Of a stretch of DNA of 64,000 bases, positions 9,121-18,325 are shown piece after piece. Made by a program: the position numbers and the translations under genes. This DNA is from Chryseobacterium phosphatilyticum (lineage in GTDB: Bacteria; Bacteroidota; Bacteroidia; Flavobacteriales; Weeksellaceae). The notes under the pieces were generated by a model. It had not been told where the DNA came from, did no database searches, and saw nothing but the letters and a program-made list of their open reading frames with translations. The first letter of the stretch is position 1; each line of letters starts with the position of its first letter. The DNA lies in the NCBI RefSeq assembly GCF_002899825.2, contig NZ_PPED02000003.1, forward strand, positions 452,263 to 516,262, given 5' to 3'.

Positions 9121-9972
9121 GGCGGCTTTTGTCCCCCGGGATTTGGCTATTTTTATTTTATATAGGAACCATTTTTCCTTAAACAGGTGACGCATCATCG
9201 TATCAAAATTCTTTGTAATGATCAGGTTTTTAAAACCTCGCCATTTTTCAATGAGAGCAGTCGGGAGAGCGCGTACAGAAACCGAGTATCCTTCAGTCTC
9301 ATATTGTATATAGTGCCACCATCCGGAGGGAATATAAAGGGTTTCTCCGGGATGTAATATCGCTTCGTAGCCGTTTAAATAAAGAAGGCCTGGGAATTCG
9401 CGATAATCAGGATTCTTTATATTGGGTAAGCTATGGAAATTGTAGGGGAGTTTGTACATGAGATCAGACTGTTCCCATGGGAAAAGCCAAACTCTTTTGA
9501 TGCCCTGAAACTGGGTCATAAAAACATGTGACATATCTATATCAATATGATTTCTGGTGATTGAACCCTCACCGCCAAAAAACATGAAAGGGAGCCATCT
9601 TAAAATTTTACCGTTGGTAAGATCATTATAAGAGATATCTTTTTTTAGTTCAGGTTTAATGTTAAGTAAATTGAATAAAAAAAGTCTGTGCTCTGTTGGT
9701 GCGGAACTGATTTCATCCAAATAGCTTGAAAAAGTTGTTTGGGCTATGGGATCACTTGCCACTCTGTCTATTGATTCCAGTTCACTTCCGTAAATGTTAA
9801 CCACTTCATCTCCTGCGATTTTTTTAAAGTATTGATAATTCCATTTTTCAAAAGCAGGACTTTCTGAGCTGACAAAATCTTCAATAATAACAGGTAACCT
9901 GGGTTTCATATAATTGTGGATGAAAGTTTTTGAACTCATTCCCTTTGCTTTTTGTACCGGCTCTAATCTCAT
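9094..9972 (-). CDS. Cupin-like / JmjC-fold Fe(II)/2-oxoglutarate oxygenase-type protein
   Basis: The 292-residue protein belongs to the cupin_8 (JmjC-like) group of Fe(II)/2-oxoglutarate-dependent hydroxylases. Visible metal ligands are His142-x-Asp144 (RNHIDID) and the distal His220 (SGWWHYIQ). LHPGETLYIPSGWWH is the typical strand leading to the last ligand, and the N-terminal PRLPVIIEDFV is the usual cupin_8 lead-in. Such enzymes hydroxylate protein side chains or small molecules; the substrate here is unknown. The basic tail (KSRGTKAAKKQR) is unusual. Just upstream lies an inverted repeat nearly identical to the one before the Rrf2-linked permease at 19473, so the two may be co-regulated. 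Confidence 0.8.
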   Translation of the reverse strand: MRLEPVQKAKGMSSKTFIHNYMKPRLPVIIEDFVSSESPAFEKWNYQYFKKIAGDEVVNIYGSELESIDRVASDPIAQTTFSSYLDEISSAPTEHRLFLFNLLNIKPELKKDISYNDLTNGKILRWLPFMFFGGEGSITRNHIDIDMSHVFMTQFQGIKRVWLFPWEQSDLMYKLPYNFHSLPNIKNPDYREFPGLLYLNGYEAILHPGETLYIPSGWWHYIQYETEGYSVSVRALPTALIEKWRGFKNLIITKNFDTMMRHLFKEKWFLYKIKIAKSRGTKAAKKQRSFQI

Positions 9973-9999
9973 GCTCTCAAATTTTAAACAAATATAAAT

Positions 10000-10029
10000 A
10001 TTATCCTACTAAATTTGTAGACTAATAAT
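10000..10029 (-). promoter_or_regulatory. Rrf2-type operator candidate before the cupin gene
   Basis: On the minus strand, ATTATTAGTCTAC and TAGTAGGATAAT flank a short AT spacer. This 30-bp element matches the one at 19386-19415 at 26 of 30 positions by my alignment, including the CTAC...GTAG dyad. A TATATTTG -7 box follows at 9996-9989, so a bound repressor would block the promoter. Confidence 0.6.
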
Positions 10030-10130
10030 GTTAAAACTGAACGGAAGATCAAATTTTTAGAATTAAGCCTATAAAAGGTTTTATTTTACTGCCTTTTTAG
10101 TAAATTAGCACATCTAAAAAATTACTAAAA

Positions 10131-11327
10131 ATGATCTCTGAAAAATACCTGCAACATTTACAGAATGAACTTCAAAATATTGAGAATGATGGACTTTACA
10201 AAAGAGAAAGAATCATCACTTCTCAGCAGAGTGCAGAAATTGAAGCGAACGGAAGAAAGCTTTTAAACTTTTGTGCGAATAATTATCTTGGATTATCCAA
10301 TAATCCGGAAGTAATGAAAGCTTCTCAGGATATGATTGCATCGCACGGATACGGAATGTCATCTGTACGTTTTATCTGCGGAACACAGGATATTCACAAG
10401 GAATTAGAGAAAAAAATTGCAGATTTCTTAGGTCTTGAAGACACAATTCTCTATGCAGCAGCTTTTGATGCCAACGGAGGAGTTTTTGAACCTTTATTTA
10501 CGGAAGAGGATGCAATTATTTCTGATGAATTGAACCATGCTTCTATCATTGATGGAGTACGTCTTTGTAAGGCTGCAAGGTATCGTTACAAAAACAATAA
10601 TATGGCAGATCTTGAAGCTCAGTTGATTGCAGCTTCTGAAAAGAATCACCGTTTCAAAATTATTGTAACAGACGGAGTTTTTTCAATGGACGGTATCGTC
10701 GCCGATCTGAAAGGCGTTTGCGACCTTGCTGATAAATATGATGCTTTGGTGATGGTGGATGATTCACACGCAACAGGATTCATCGGGAAAACAGGTCGTG
10801 GAACACACGAGGCCAATGAAGTAATGGGTAGAGTGGATATCATCACTTCTACATTAGGAAAAGCTTTGGGTGGTGCTTTGGGAGGATTTACTTCCGGTAA
10901 AAAAGAGATCATTGATCTGTTGAGACAACGTTCACGTCCTTATTTATTCTCCAATTCATTAGCTCCCGGAATTGTTGGGGCTGCATTGAAGGTATTGGAT
11001 ATGATCTCTGACGATACCTCACTTCGTGATAAAGTAATGGAAAATGCAGACTATTTCAGAACAGAAATGAAAGCGAAAGGCTTTGATATCCCTGATGGAG
11101 ATGCTGCGATTGTTCCGGTCATGTTGTATGATGCTCCGCTTTCTCAGAAAATGGCTGAAAAACTAATGGATGAAGGAATTTATGTCATTGGATTCTTCTA
11201 TCCTGTAGTACCTAAAGGAAAAGCAAGAATCAGAGTGCAGTTGTCTGCTGCTCATACAAAAGAACATTTAGACAAAGCAATAGCTGCTTTTGAAAAAGTA
11301 GGAAAAGAGCTTGGCGTGATCTCTTAA
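10131..11327 (+). CDS. kbl: Glycine C-acetyltransferase (2-amino-3-ketobutyrate CoA ligase)
   Basis: Kbl is a PLP enzyme that joins acetyl-CoA and glycine, or in threonine breakdown cleaves 2-amino-3-oxobutyrate to glycine and acetyl-CoA. The 398-residue length and the line of motifs ([58 protein letters not shown]) are those of Kbl rather than of 8-amino-7-oxononanoate synthase. The PLP lysine is Lys244 in STLGKALGG. No tdh gene is adjacent. The gene is followed by a very strong terminator, so it stands alone. Confidence 0.95.
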   Translation: MISEKYLQHLQNELQNIENDGLYKRERIITSQQSAEIEANGRKLLNFCANNYLGLSNNPEVMKASQDMIASHGYGMSSVRFICGTQDIHKELEKKIADFLGLEDTILYAAAFDANGGVFEPLFTEEDAIISDELNHASIIDGVRLCKAARYRYKNNNMADLEAQLIAASEKNHRFKIIVTDGVFSMDGIVADLKGVCDLADKYDALVMVDDSHATGFIGKTGRGTHEANEVMGRVDIITSTLGKALGGALGGFTSGKKEIIDLLRQRSRPYLFSNSLAPGIVGAALKVLDMISDDTSLRDKVMENADYFRTEMKAKGFDIPDGDAAIVPVMLYDAPLSQKMAEKLMDEGIYVIGFFYPVVPKGKARIRVQLSAAHTKEHLDKAIAAFEKVGKELGVIS

Positions 11328-11357
11328 TATTGAAGTGGTCAGTATCATGAAAATATA

Positions 11358-11401
11358 GATTTCGGCTCGGGCAGCTTTGCTGCCCCGAGCCGAAATCTTT
11401 T
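11358..11401 (+). terminator. Strong GC-rich intrinsic terminator after kbl
   Basis: An 18-bp stem with one bulged base (GATTTCGGCTCGGGCAGC against its complement) closes on a TTT loop and is followed by a short T run. Its GC content stands out strongly from the AT-rich surroundings. Confidence 0.85.
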
Positions 11402-11473
11402 GTATATAAATCTATTTTTACTTGTGTTTTCCTGATCAAAAGAAAATTATTTTTAACAATTACATAATAAGCT

Positions 11474-11481
11474 TATCTTTG
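11474..11481 (+). promoter_or_regulatory. -7 box (TATCTTTG) for the HemJ-like gene
   Basis: TATCTTTG matches TAnnTTTG and lies 16 bp before the ATG at 11498, giving a very short leader. The -33 region is only a T-rich match. Confidence 0.45.
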
Positions 11482-11497
11482 CTGTTAATTTTTCTGA

Positions 11498-12049
11498 ATG
11501 CTTTATACAATAATCAAAGCGCTGCACATTATTTTTATGGTAAGCTACTTTGCGGGAATTTTTTATCTCGTCAGAATTTTTGTGTACTATAAAGATACCG
11601 ATGAATTTCCGGAAGAAAAGAAGAAAATTCTGAGAGAACAATATACCTTCATGGCACGAAGGCTGTGGAATATCATTACCGTTCCGGCAGGAGTTATCAT
11701 GGCTGTATGCGGAATTGTCATGATCTTTTTGAATCCCGGATTGATGAAAATGGGCTGGTTCCATCTGAAACTTACATTCCTGATTGGACTTGCTGCCTAC
11801 CATTACTGGTGCTGGAAGAAGGTTCTTCAATTAAAGGACTTACATGGAAATATCTTACCGATTGCCAATATCAAATTGAGACAGGCAAACGAGATTGCTA
11901 CTTTCATTTTGTTTCTGGTTGTGTTTACGGTGATTTTAAAATCAATGGTAATTGAATACTGGTGGCAATTAATCGCAGGATTTTTCGTTCTTGTATTTCT
12001 GATTATGATGACCGTTAAACTTGTTAATAAAAACAAAAAAAACAAATAA
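11498..12049 (+). CDS. hemJ: HemJ-like protoporphyrinogen IX oxidase (CopD family)
   Basis: HemJ oxidises protoporphyrinogen IX to protoporphyrin IX, the step before iron insertion in heme synthesis. The 183-residue protein has four to five membrane spans, an invariant His10 in the first helix (IIKALHIIFMVSYFAG), the basic RRLWNIITVPAG turn, a WFHLKL segment and RQANEIATFILF, which corresponds to the HemJ R-x-x-N-E-x-P/A-T signature. It stands between two independent units (kbl and gldFG). The alternative is an uncharacterised CopD-domain protein, but the pattern of conserved residues favours HemJ. Confidence 0.75.
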   Translation: MLYTIIKALHIIFMVSYFAGIFYLVRIFVYYKDTDEFPEEKKKILREQYTFMARRLWNIITVPAGVIMAVCGIVMIFLNPGLMKMGWFHLKLTFLIGLAAYHYWCWKKVLQLKDLHGNILPIANIKLRQANEIATFILFLVVFTVILKSMVIEYWWQLIAGFFVLVFLIMMTVKLVNKNKKNK

Positions 12050-12106
12050 TTGTGAATTAGGAGAATATCCTCAGCTATTCATCCTTTTTACGTTGTACAA
12101 AAAACT

Positions 12107-12835
12107 ATGATTGCAATTTTAAAGAAAGAACTTTGGAGTTACTTTGGAAACTGGAGCGCATGGATAATCATTGCCGCTTTCAGTTTGATCACAACTCTAT
12201 TCCTGTTCTTTTTCGACAACGATTCTAATATTTTTGAGATCGGAATGGCATCTCTGCAAAGCTATTTTGTATTGGTTCCATGGCTCTTAATGTTTATTAT
12301 TCCGGCACTTTCAATGAAAACTTTTGCAGAAGAGCAACAGACAGGAACATTAAACTGGCTTTTCTCACAACCACTGAAGATTTCAGATCTTGTGACAGGA
12401 AAATTTCTTTCGGTATGGATTGTGGGTGTGTTGTGCCTTATACCATCACTGATTTACCTTTACACGGTTTATGTGCTGGGGGTGCCGGCAGGAAATATTG
12501 ACCTTGGAATGACTTTCGGAAGTTATATCGGGCTTATTATTTTAATTGCTGCATTTGCAGGTGTTGGGATTTTAGCATCATCACTTTCGCAAAATCAGAT
12601 CATGGCTTATTTGCTGGGAGTTTTCATGTGTTTTATCATGTATTTTGGAATCGAGCAACTGGCGAGTTACAAATTGTTGGGGGGAGCAGATTTCATTCTT
12701 CAGAATATAGGGTTCTATCAGCATTTCTTAGGCTTTACAAGAGGTCTTATCGATTCTAAAGATATTGCTTATTTTATTCTGGTTATCGGTGCTTCATTAG
12801 TATTATCCAATCATTTTATTAACAAAAAGAAGTAG
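12107..12835 (+). CDS. gldF: Gliding motility ABC transporter permease GldF
   Basis: This 242-residue ABC-2 type permease has six membrane spans and begins MIAILKKELWSYFGNWSAW, the typical GldF start. The cytoplasmic loop EEQQTGTLNWLFSQPLKISDLV is the conserved ABC-2 coupling segment. It is followed after 4 bp by gldG, the normal flavobacterial pair. Together with GldA, not present here, they form an ABC exporter needed for gliding in Flavobacterium johnsoniae. In many non-gliding relatives the pair is kept and its role is unclear. Confidence 0.93.
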   Translation: MIAILKKELWSYFGNWSAWIIIAAFSLITTLFLFFFDNDSNIFEIGMASLQSYFVLVPWLLMFIIPALSMKTFAEEQQTGTLNWLFSQPLKISDLVTGKFLSVWIVGVLCLIPSLIYLYTVYVLGVPAGNIDLGMTFGSYIGLIILIAAFAGVGILASSLSQNQIMAYLLGVFMCFIMYFGIEQLASYKLLGGADFILQNIGFYQHFLGFTRGLIDSKDIAYFILVIGASLVLSNHFINKKK

Positions 12836-12839
12836 AAAT

Positions 12840-14510
12840 ATGAAGAAGATCAATGCTAAATCTCCACTGGGAATTTTCTTATTTGTCATTATTCCTTTGG
12901 TTATTATTCTTGTGTATTCAGGAATTAGATTAGACTTAACAAAAGAAAAAAGATATACCCTTTCCGATAATACTGTTAAAGTATTGGAATCTGTCAAAAA
13001 ACCACTGACCGTTGAAGTTTACCTTGAAGGAGACTTTCCGGCAAGCTTTAAGCAGCTTCAGAGCGAAACGAAGTTTATGCTGGAGGAGTTCAGAAAGATT
13101 AATCCGAAGATTGATTTTAAATTTATAGACCCTATTAAAACCAAAATGTCTCAGGATACTTTGATGGCGATGGGGATGCAGCCTTCCATTCTTCCGGATG
13201 TGAAAGACGGTAAAATCTCACAAATTACGCTTTTCCCTTATGCGGTTATAAAATATGCAAATGACGGGGTTTCTATTCCTCTGGTTGTGCAGCAGGCAGG
13301 TATTGATGCAGATCAGCAGCTGACCAGATCGATCGAAGGATTGGAATATAGCCTCGTTTCAAATATTAAAAATATTGCAACAGATAAGAAAAAGAAAATA
13401 GGCATTCTGGTGAATCATGATGAGCTGAGTCCTGATGAATTTCAGGGGTTCATGCATCTTGCCATGGAAAACTATGATGCAGGTCCTATTATTCCCAAAA
13501 ATCAAACCGAGCTGAGTGTAGCTGATGTTCCTTTGTTAAAGCAAATGAGTGCATTGGTTATTGCAAAACCAAGAAAAGCTTTTACAGATAACGAAAAAGT
13601 AATTCTTGACCAATATATTATGAATGGCGGAAAGACGCTTTGGATGATTGATGCGGTAAATGCTGAAATGGATACCTTGACAAGGTCTAAGAAAGTAATG
13701 CCTTTCCCGGTTGATATCAATATGACAGATTTCTTTTTCAATTATGGAGTGAGAATCAATCCTGCATTGGTAAAGGATCTTAAAAAATTTGCTTTATTGA
13801 GGCTGGTAACAGGGGAGGTGAGTGGAAATCCTCAGTATACAAGCTTGCCTTGGCCTTATTATCCACTCGGAATTGCTGAAAATAACAATCCGGTTACCAA
13901 AAATATCAATCCTGTAAAATTTGAATTCCCGACTTCGATTGATACCCTGGGAGGAAGAAAAAATATCAAAACAAAAGTTCTTTTCGAATCCAGTGAAAGA
14001 ACGCTGTTGAAGCAGGTTCCCAACTATGTGGATTTAAAAGAAATTGCTACCGTAGACAGTCTTGGACAAATGGAAAAGCCAAGTACTCCAAAGATCTTCG
14101 CTGTAGCACTGGAAGGGAAATTTAACTCTGCCTATGCATCAAGAATTGAACGAAAATCTTACCCGGGATTCAAAGCATCAAGCCCGGAAAATAAAATGAT
14201 TGTAATTGCAGACGGAGATGTGGGAAGAAATAAAGTGATCAAAGGTAAACCGCTTCCTCTGGGAGTAGATTTACTGACCAATGAACAGTTCGGAAACGAA
14301 CAGTTCCTGAGAAATGCATTAGATTATCTGTTGGATGACAGCAATCTGATGGAATTAAGAAACAGAAACATCGAAGAAAGGCTTCTGGACAGACACCGAA
14401 TCACCGAAGAGAAAACCAACTGGCAATGGCTGAACTTATTGCCTCCACTGGCTATTATCGGCCTTATCGGAGGATTGTTCTTCTGGCTGAGGAAAAAGAA
14501 GTTTGGATAA
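12840..14510 (+). CDS. gldG: Gliding motility ABC transporter auxiliary protein GldG
   Basis: GldG is the large periplasm-facing partner of the GldAF transporter. The 556-residue protein has an N-terminal membrane anchor (residues about 9-27), the long conserved extracytoplasmic domain beginning RLDLTKEKRYTLSDNTVKVL, and a C-terminal membrane helix (about 529-549) ending in RKKKFG. It is translationally close to gldF and the pair ends in a strong terminator. Confidence 0.93.
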   Translation: MKKINAKSPLGIFLFVIIPLVIILVYSGIRLDLTKEKRYTLSDNTVKVLESVKKPLTVEVYLEGDFPASFKQLQSETKFMLEEFRKINPKIDFKFIDPIKTKMSQDTLMAMGMQPSILPDVKDGKISQITLFPYAVIKYANDGVSIPLVVQQAGIDADQQLTRSIEGLEYSLVSNIKNIATDKKKKIGILVNHDELSPDEFQGFMHLAMENYDAGPIIPKNQTELSVADVPLLKQMSALVIAKPRKAFTDNEKVILDQYIMNGGKTLWMIDAVNAEMDTLTRSKKVMPFPVDINMTDFFFNYGVRINPALVKDLKKFALLRLVTGEVSGNPQYTSLPWPYYPLGIAENNNPVTKNINPVKFEFPTSIDTLGGRKNIKTKVLFESSERTLLKQVPNYVDLKEIATVDSLGQMEKPSTPKIFAVALEGKFNSAYASRIERKSYPGFKASSPENKMIVIADGDVGRNKVIKGKPLPLGVDLLTNEQFGNEQFLRNALDYLLDDSNLMELRNRNIEERLLDRHRITEEKTNWQWLNLLPPLAIIGLIGGLFFWLRKKKFG

Positions 14511-14547
14511 AAATAAAAGAGAGGCTGATAAGCCTCTCTTTTATTTT
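14510..14547. terminator. Bidirectional intrinsic terminator between gldG and the AlbA_2 gene
   Basis: A perfect 16-bp stem (AAAATAAAAGAGAGGC and its complement, 6-nt TGATAA loop) gives an A run on one side and a T run on the other, so it can stop transcripts from both directions. Confidence 0.85.
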
Positions 14548-14676
14548 GTATTTAATTGTTAATAGTCTTACAAATTTTTACGAGAGCTTGGGATAACTAA
14601 GGTGATAATAATTAGTAAATTTAAATAGATGTATAAAACCAATTGAATCTCTGATGACTATTGCTATGATGAGCTT

Positions 14677-16065
14677 CTATTTTAATTTATAGGAAAAATC
14701 AAAAGCTGAAGCTTTTGGATCTACTGCTTCTATTTTTTCAAGATGTCTCAATTTTTGAAACGCTTTTTTTACTTTATTTACATCATCTTCTCCACTAATT
14801 TCCCGTACTATTCTATTTGTTATGGTTTTAGAGGGGTCAGAACCTAAATGTTGAAGAATAATATCTTCAAGCGAGGCTATCTTCTTATGTTTAATTGTTA
14901 TTCTAACTGTGTTACCAACTTCTTCAATTATAGGCTCGATAAGACCATACTTTTTCATTTCATTTCTAGCAGTATCTAATCCTTCTCCAATATCATGATT
15001 CAGAGGATTTGGTAAATTGTGAAGAAGCCTAACCAAGTTGGGGTTTCTTGAAAAACGTTCCTCATAAATATTCTCTGTGGTAATATAACCGGGTAGCTTT
15101 CCAGGACTTATTATCTCTATTCTATTATCAAATATCTTTACATGAATATCATCATTAAGACTATAGTCCCTATGGACCACCGCATTAACTAAGATTTCAT
15201 GAATTGCTTTACTTGGGTAATTTAATTTTTCAAGTTCTCCATCAATAGTTACCGTGGAATCCTTTAATAAATCATGAACTTCTTTAATTGCATTTACTAT
15301 CTGATTTTCAATTGGACCGTTAATTGTTTTAGGATCAGTCTTAAGTTGTTCTCTCTTATATTCGGCTTCATTTGTCAGTAGACGATAAACTTTAATAGCG
15401 CAACGAGTGTCTAAAGTAGCTTGAGGCTCATCATCGAACATTAAAACACAGGCAACATTTGGGTTCAATTCAGTATCCTTTTTAGTAAGTAGTCTTTGTT
15501 TTCTTAAAAAAAGTTCTTCTTGAAGATTTGACCCGACTCTTTTCATATAACTTTTTAGTAAATCAGAGCCTACATAATCAGATAACTCAGCTATTTCTAC
15601 AGGTTGCTTTTCATAAACAAAAGCTCCTTTTGCATATCCCAGTTGAGTTATTCTTTCTCCTTTGATTTTTTCTTTCCTTGCATTGATTCTGATAAAACAG
15701 TCTCCATTTGAGCAATAATGAACTTTTGGGCTTTTAGGAATATCAATACGTAATACAAATCCCTTTGTGTCAAAATTGATAAATTCAATTTCAACATTTT
15801 CAACAGTAGGACTTGTTAGCTCGAGTAGTGTGTGTAGTATATTGTTAGCGTCTTCCTTTTTTGAGAAGCCTGCAATTCTTTCTCCTTTAAAATTTTTATC
15901 TTCCACCCCTAACCATATCTCACCACCATCAGAATTTGCGAAAGCAACAAATGTTTCTTGCAATTTTGAAGGAGTTATGGCTTTACCTTTGGTATCTTGA
16001 AAATGATCTTCTTCAATTGTTAAAAGTTTGGACTTTTCTCCGATAGATGGGTTCCTTGTATTCAT
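14677..16065 (-). CDS. Schlafen/AlbA_2 domain ATP-binding regulator (RecG-C-like)
   Basis: The 462-residue protein has an N-terminal AlbA_2 (Schlafen-type) domain, with the motif AFANSDGGEIWLGVED at about residues 47-62. It is followed by the HATPase_c_4 RecG-C-terminal-like domain (IHEILVNAVVHRDYSLND to SPGKLPGYIT, about 288-330) and a winged-helix-like tail. Proteins of this form are annotated as ATP-binding or putative transcriptional regulators; several families with AlbA_2 domains occur in defence islands. An XRE regulator gene lies 95 bp upstream in the same direction, so the two may form a unit. The precise function is not known. Confidence 0.75.
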   Translation of the reverse strand: MNTRNPSIGEKSKLLTIEEDHFQDTKGKAITPSKLQETFVAFANSDGGEIWLGVEDKNFKGERIAGFSKKEDANNILHTLLELTSPTVENVEIEFINFDTKGFVLRIDIPKSPKVHYCSNGDCFIRINARKEKIKGERITQLGYAKGAFVYEKQPVEIAELSDYVGSDLLKSYMKRVGSNLQEELFLRKQRLLTKKDTELNPNVACVLMFDDEPQATLDTRCAIKVYRLLTNEAEYKREQLKTDPKTINGPIENQIVNAIKEVHDLLKDSTVTIDGELEKLNYPSKAIHEILVNAVVHRDYSLNDDIHVKIFDNRIEIISPGKLPGYITTENIYEERFSRNPNLVRLLHNLPNPLNHDIGEGLDTARNEMKKYGLIEPIIEEVGNTVRITIKHKKIASLEDIILQHLGSDPSKTITNRIVREISGEDDVNKVKKAFQKLRHLEKIEAVDPKASAFDFSYKLK

Positions 16066-16159
16066 GATTTTGTTTTTTATCTTTTCGAATATATAAAATT
16101 ATAAAAGCAGAAACTTACGGTTTCCCCTTTTTATAATTCATTTTAATAGTCCTCTATAG

Positions 16160-16525
16160 TTATTTTGATTTAAATCTCTTATTCTCTTCTTTCAATGCTT
16201 CTACTTGTTCTTTTAGCAACTTTATATAATCCTGAAGATTCTCTACAATAGAGTTTGGAATATTATAATATTGATTAAAATTGTTGTTTGCAGATTGATC
16301 ATTAAATGTTAAATTATCGTTATTAACAACACGTGTTTCTCTTTCCTCTTTAATTTCTTCAACAGGAATATCAAGCGCTTTGGCTAGTTTTTCCCATTCA
16401 TCATCATAAATTTTTACCTCTCCACTTTCTTTTCTACAGTAGTTAGAAACATCAGTTGAGATAATTTTAGACATATATTCCTGGGTGTAGCCTCTTTGTT
16501 TTCTTATATTTTTCAGTTTTTCCAT
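16160..16525 (-). CDS. XRE-family HTH transcriptional regulator with C-terminal coiled coil
   Basis: The 121-residue protein has an N-terminal lambda-repressor-like helix-turn-helix (KNIRKQRGYTQEYMSKII then SNYCRKESGEVKIYDDEWEKLAKALD). An Asn/Gln-rich linker and a C-terminal coiled coil (LQDYIKLLKEQVEALKEEN) for dimerisation follow. It probably controls its own promoter: a dyad overlaps the -7 box just upstream. It lies ahead of the AlbA_2 gene and could regulate it. Confidence 0.8.
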   Translation of the reverse strand: MEKLKNIRKQRGYTQEYMSKIISTDVSNYCRKESGEVKIYDDEWEKLAKALDIPVEEIKEERETRVVNNDNLTFNDQSANNNFNQYYNIPNSIVENLQDYIKLLKEQVEALKEENKRFKSK

Positions 16526-16540
16526 AACGACTTTTTACTT

Positions 16541-16562
16541 GTGCCTTTATACAAATATAGGC
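16541..16562 (-). promoter_or_regulatory. XRE gene promoter -7 box inside an inverted repeat
   Basis: On the minus strand TATATTTG (16559-16552) lies inside an imperfect dyad with GCC/GGC ends and TATA half-sites. This is what an autoregulatory operator would look like; binding is an inference. Confidence 0.4.
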
Positions 16563-16667
16563 AAAATGAGGCAGAATTTTAAACCTATATCTTAAAATGA
16601 TTCTGATGCTTTTCTATTGTTAAGAGTTACAATATTTGACCAATAGTTTGTGATGAGGGGGGCAAAT

Positions 16668-16697
16668 AAAAAAGAGAAACATACCGTTTCTCTTTTT
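16668..16697 (-). terminator. Intrinsic terminator after the DUF2314-ankyrin gene
   Basis: A 12-bp stem AAAAAGAGAAAC / GTTTCTCTTTTT with a 5-nt loop lies 26 bp after the stop of the minus-strand gene. The flanking A/T runs allow function on either strand. Confidence 0.7.
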
Positions 16698-16722
16698 CAA
16701 TTTTTTGTTATAATGTATAAAA

Positions 16723-17541
16723 CTAGTTTTCTAAAATCGGAATAATATGATTCCATTTTAATTGTTTTGCATAATCCAAAGCAGTCTTTCCATTTTTAGA
16801 CTTGATGTTTTTGTCTGCTCCGGCTTCCAATGCAGCCTGTACCGTCGTTAGGTTTCCTGCAATTGTTTCTCTGTGAATAAGGTTGAGTCCGTGTTCATCA
16901 ATAAGGGTAACTTCCTCAGGATATTGTTGCAGAAACGCAGCAAAATCTTCCTTCATATTCCTGCTCATCGGATGTTCAACAAGGTTTTCCGGCTCTTCTT
17001 TTTGTTTATTAACAACCAGAATGTCATTACTGTCACCGAAATCAAGTTGCCATGCTTCATCATGATCTTTTCTTTCAGCCTTCGACATATCAGCGCGCAT
17101 TTTCTGGATGGTAAATCCTCCATATGCTTTTGGAAGAACCTCGGAAGAAGATGAAAATAGTTTTGAAAGTCCCTTAGGTTTCTCTACGCTGGGAGTGATG
17201 GCAAAGAGCCAGTCACTGATTTCATTGAGGGGAATTTCTACATAATCACCGACCTGTATATTTCTGAGGGTATTGGGTTCATTGATAAGGTAACCTTTTA
17301 CAAAATCTCCGTCAAAAAATACCTCATTGATCCACATGTGTTCAGTATCAACTTCTCCTGTTTCAATATCTTTTTCTTCAAAAGCAACTTTAACACAGGA
17401 TACATTGAGCCCCGGAATAATTCTTCTGTATTCCCAGGACTGTTCACGCCAGAAATACTTAAAGGTTTCCTGGGCTTTCTGATAGGCTTCAATCATTTTC
17501 GGATCACTTCCATCAGCCCAAAAGATGGGATTCTCTTCCAT
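16723..17541 (-). CDS. DUF2314 domain protein with C-terminal ankyrin repeats
   Basis: The 272-residue protein begins with a DUF2314 (YegJ-like) domain: AYQKAQETFKYFWRE, then EHMWINEVFFDGDFVKGYLIN and a VGDYVEIPLNEISDWLF segment (residues about 15-115). The C-terminal 70 residues form about two ankyrin repeats (NLIHRETIAGNLTTVQAALE, then NGKTALDYAKQLKWNHIIPIL), a protein-interaction module. No signal peptide, so cytoplasmic. DUF2314 has no established activity, but it recurs beside polymorphic-toxin and other accessory genes. The unknown gene upstream is 35 bp away and probably co-transcribed. Confidence 0.75.
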   Translation of the reverse strand: MEENPIFWADGSDPKMIEAYQKAQETFKYFWREQSWEYRRIIPGLNVSCVKVAFEEKDIETGEVDTEHMWINEVFFDGDFVKGYLINEPNTLRNIQVGDYVEIPLNEISDWLFAITPSVEKPKGLSKLFSSSSEVLPKAYGGFTIQKMRADMSKAERKDHDEAWQLDFGDSNDILVVNKQKEEPENLVEHPMSRNMKEDFAAFLQQYPEEVTLIDEHGLNLIHRETIAGNLTTVQAALEAGADKNIKSKNGKTALDYAKQLKWNHIIPILEN

Positions 17542-17576
17542 GTAATAGTTTTGATTTAGTTAGTGTTTTAAGATAT

Positions 17577-18215
17577 TTATGCCTGATAAGCTTCTTTAGG
17601 CAATAAGATTGCTGTTTTGTAGTAGCTGATATCTGCCTCAAAATGGTTTTGAAGATCCTGGAAAGTATCGTAATCGTAATGCAACCAGTTTTCTTCATTT
17701 TCAGGATCAGATGTTTTGTCAACAGCAAGTTCCAGTTTTCCGTTTTCCTCATAACTGCATTCTATGGCTGCATATTTCTCCCCATTTTTATCGGTGGTAT
17801 ACCAGCACTTTACCGTTTTCTCGAGCTGAGGTTCTCCTGTTTCATTATCAATAACCTGGGAACAGATGAAATTTTCGGGATCATCAGTTGTAAAAACGGT
17901 CTTTGAAATGAGGGGAAGATCGTCAACAGATAAAGAATAAAGCTTGTTTGTAGAAATAATAAACCCATCAACAGTTTCTCTTTTTTCAATGTCGAAGAAA
18001 TCCGTTTTTTCTTTTAAATAAGGTAAAACTTCATCTTCGTTTTCGCCGTCACTAAGGAAATAGTTAATGTTGTACACACTGTCCTCATTGATGAACTCAA
18101 TTTCTTTCAGGAAGTTGGAGCCTTCCTCATAATAATGCAGATGATACTCGTCTAGCTTCACAGCATTACTTTTGGAGATAACTTCTCCAAAAATGTTTTT
18201 GTACACTTTTTTCAT
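17577..18215 (-). CDS. Uncharacterised acidic cytoplasmic protein
   Basis: The 212-residue acidic protein has no signal peptide or membrane span. It reads as a beta-rich protein with many Glu/Asp-Tyr segments (HLHYYEEGSNFLKEIEFINE; DFFDIEKRETVDGFIISTN; ENWLHYDYDTFQDLQNHFE). I do not recognise a family. It lies 35 bp upstream of the DUF2314-ankyrin gene and likely shares its transcript; a TATATTTG -7 box stands about 60 bp before its start. Confidence 0.6.
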   Translation of the reverse strand: MKKVYKNIFGEVISKSNAVKLDEYHLHYYEEGSNFLKEIEFINEDSVYNINYFLSDGENEDEVLPYLKEKTDFFDIEKRETVDGFIISTNKLYSLSVDDLPLISKTVFTTDDPENFICSQVIDNETGEPQLEKTVKCWYTTDKNGEKYAAIECSYEENGKLELAVDKTSDPENEENWLHYDYDTFQDLQNHFEADISYYKTAILLPKEAYQA

Positions 18216-18325
18216 TTTTAGTCATGTTATTTAGTTTCATCTATTAGTTTAAGTGGGTAAGGCAAATATAAGTTTCTTTTTTATCTTAGTGAGACATTAA
18301 AAACAGTATTTATTTCGTAATTATT

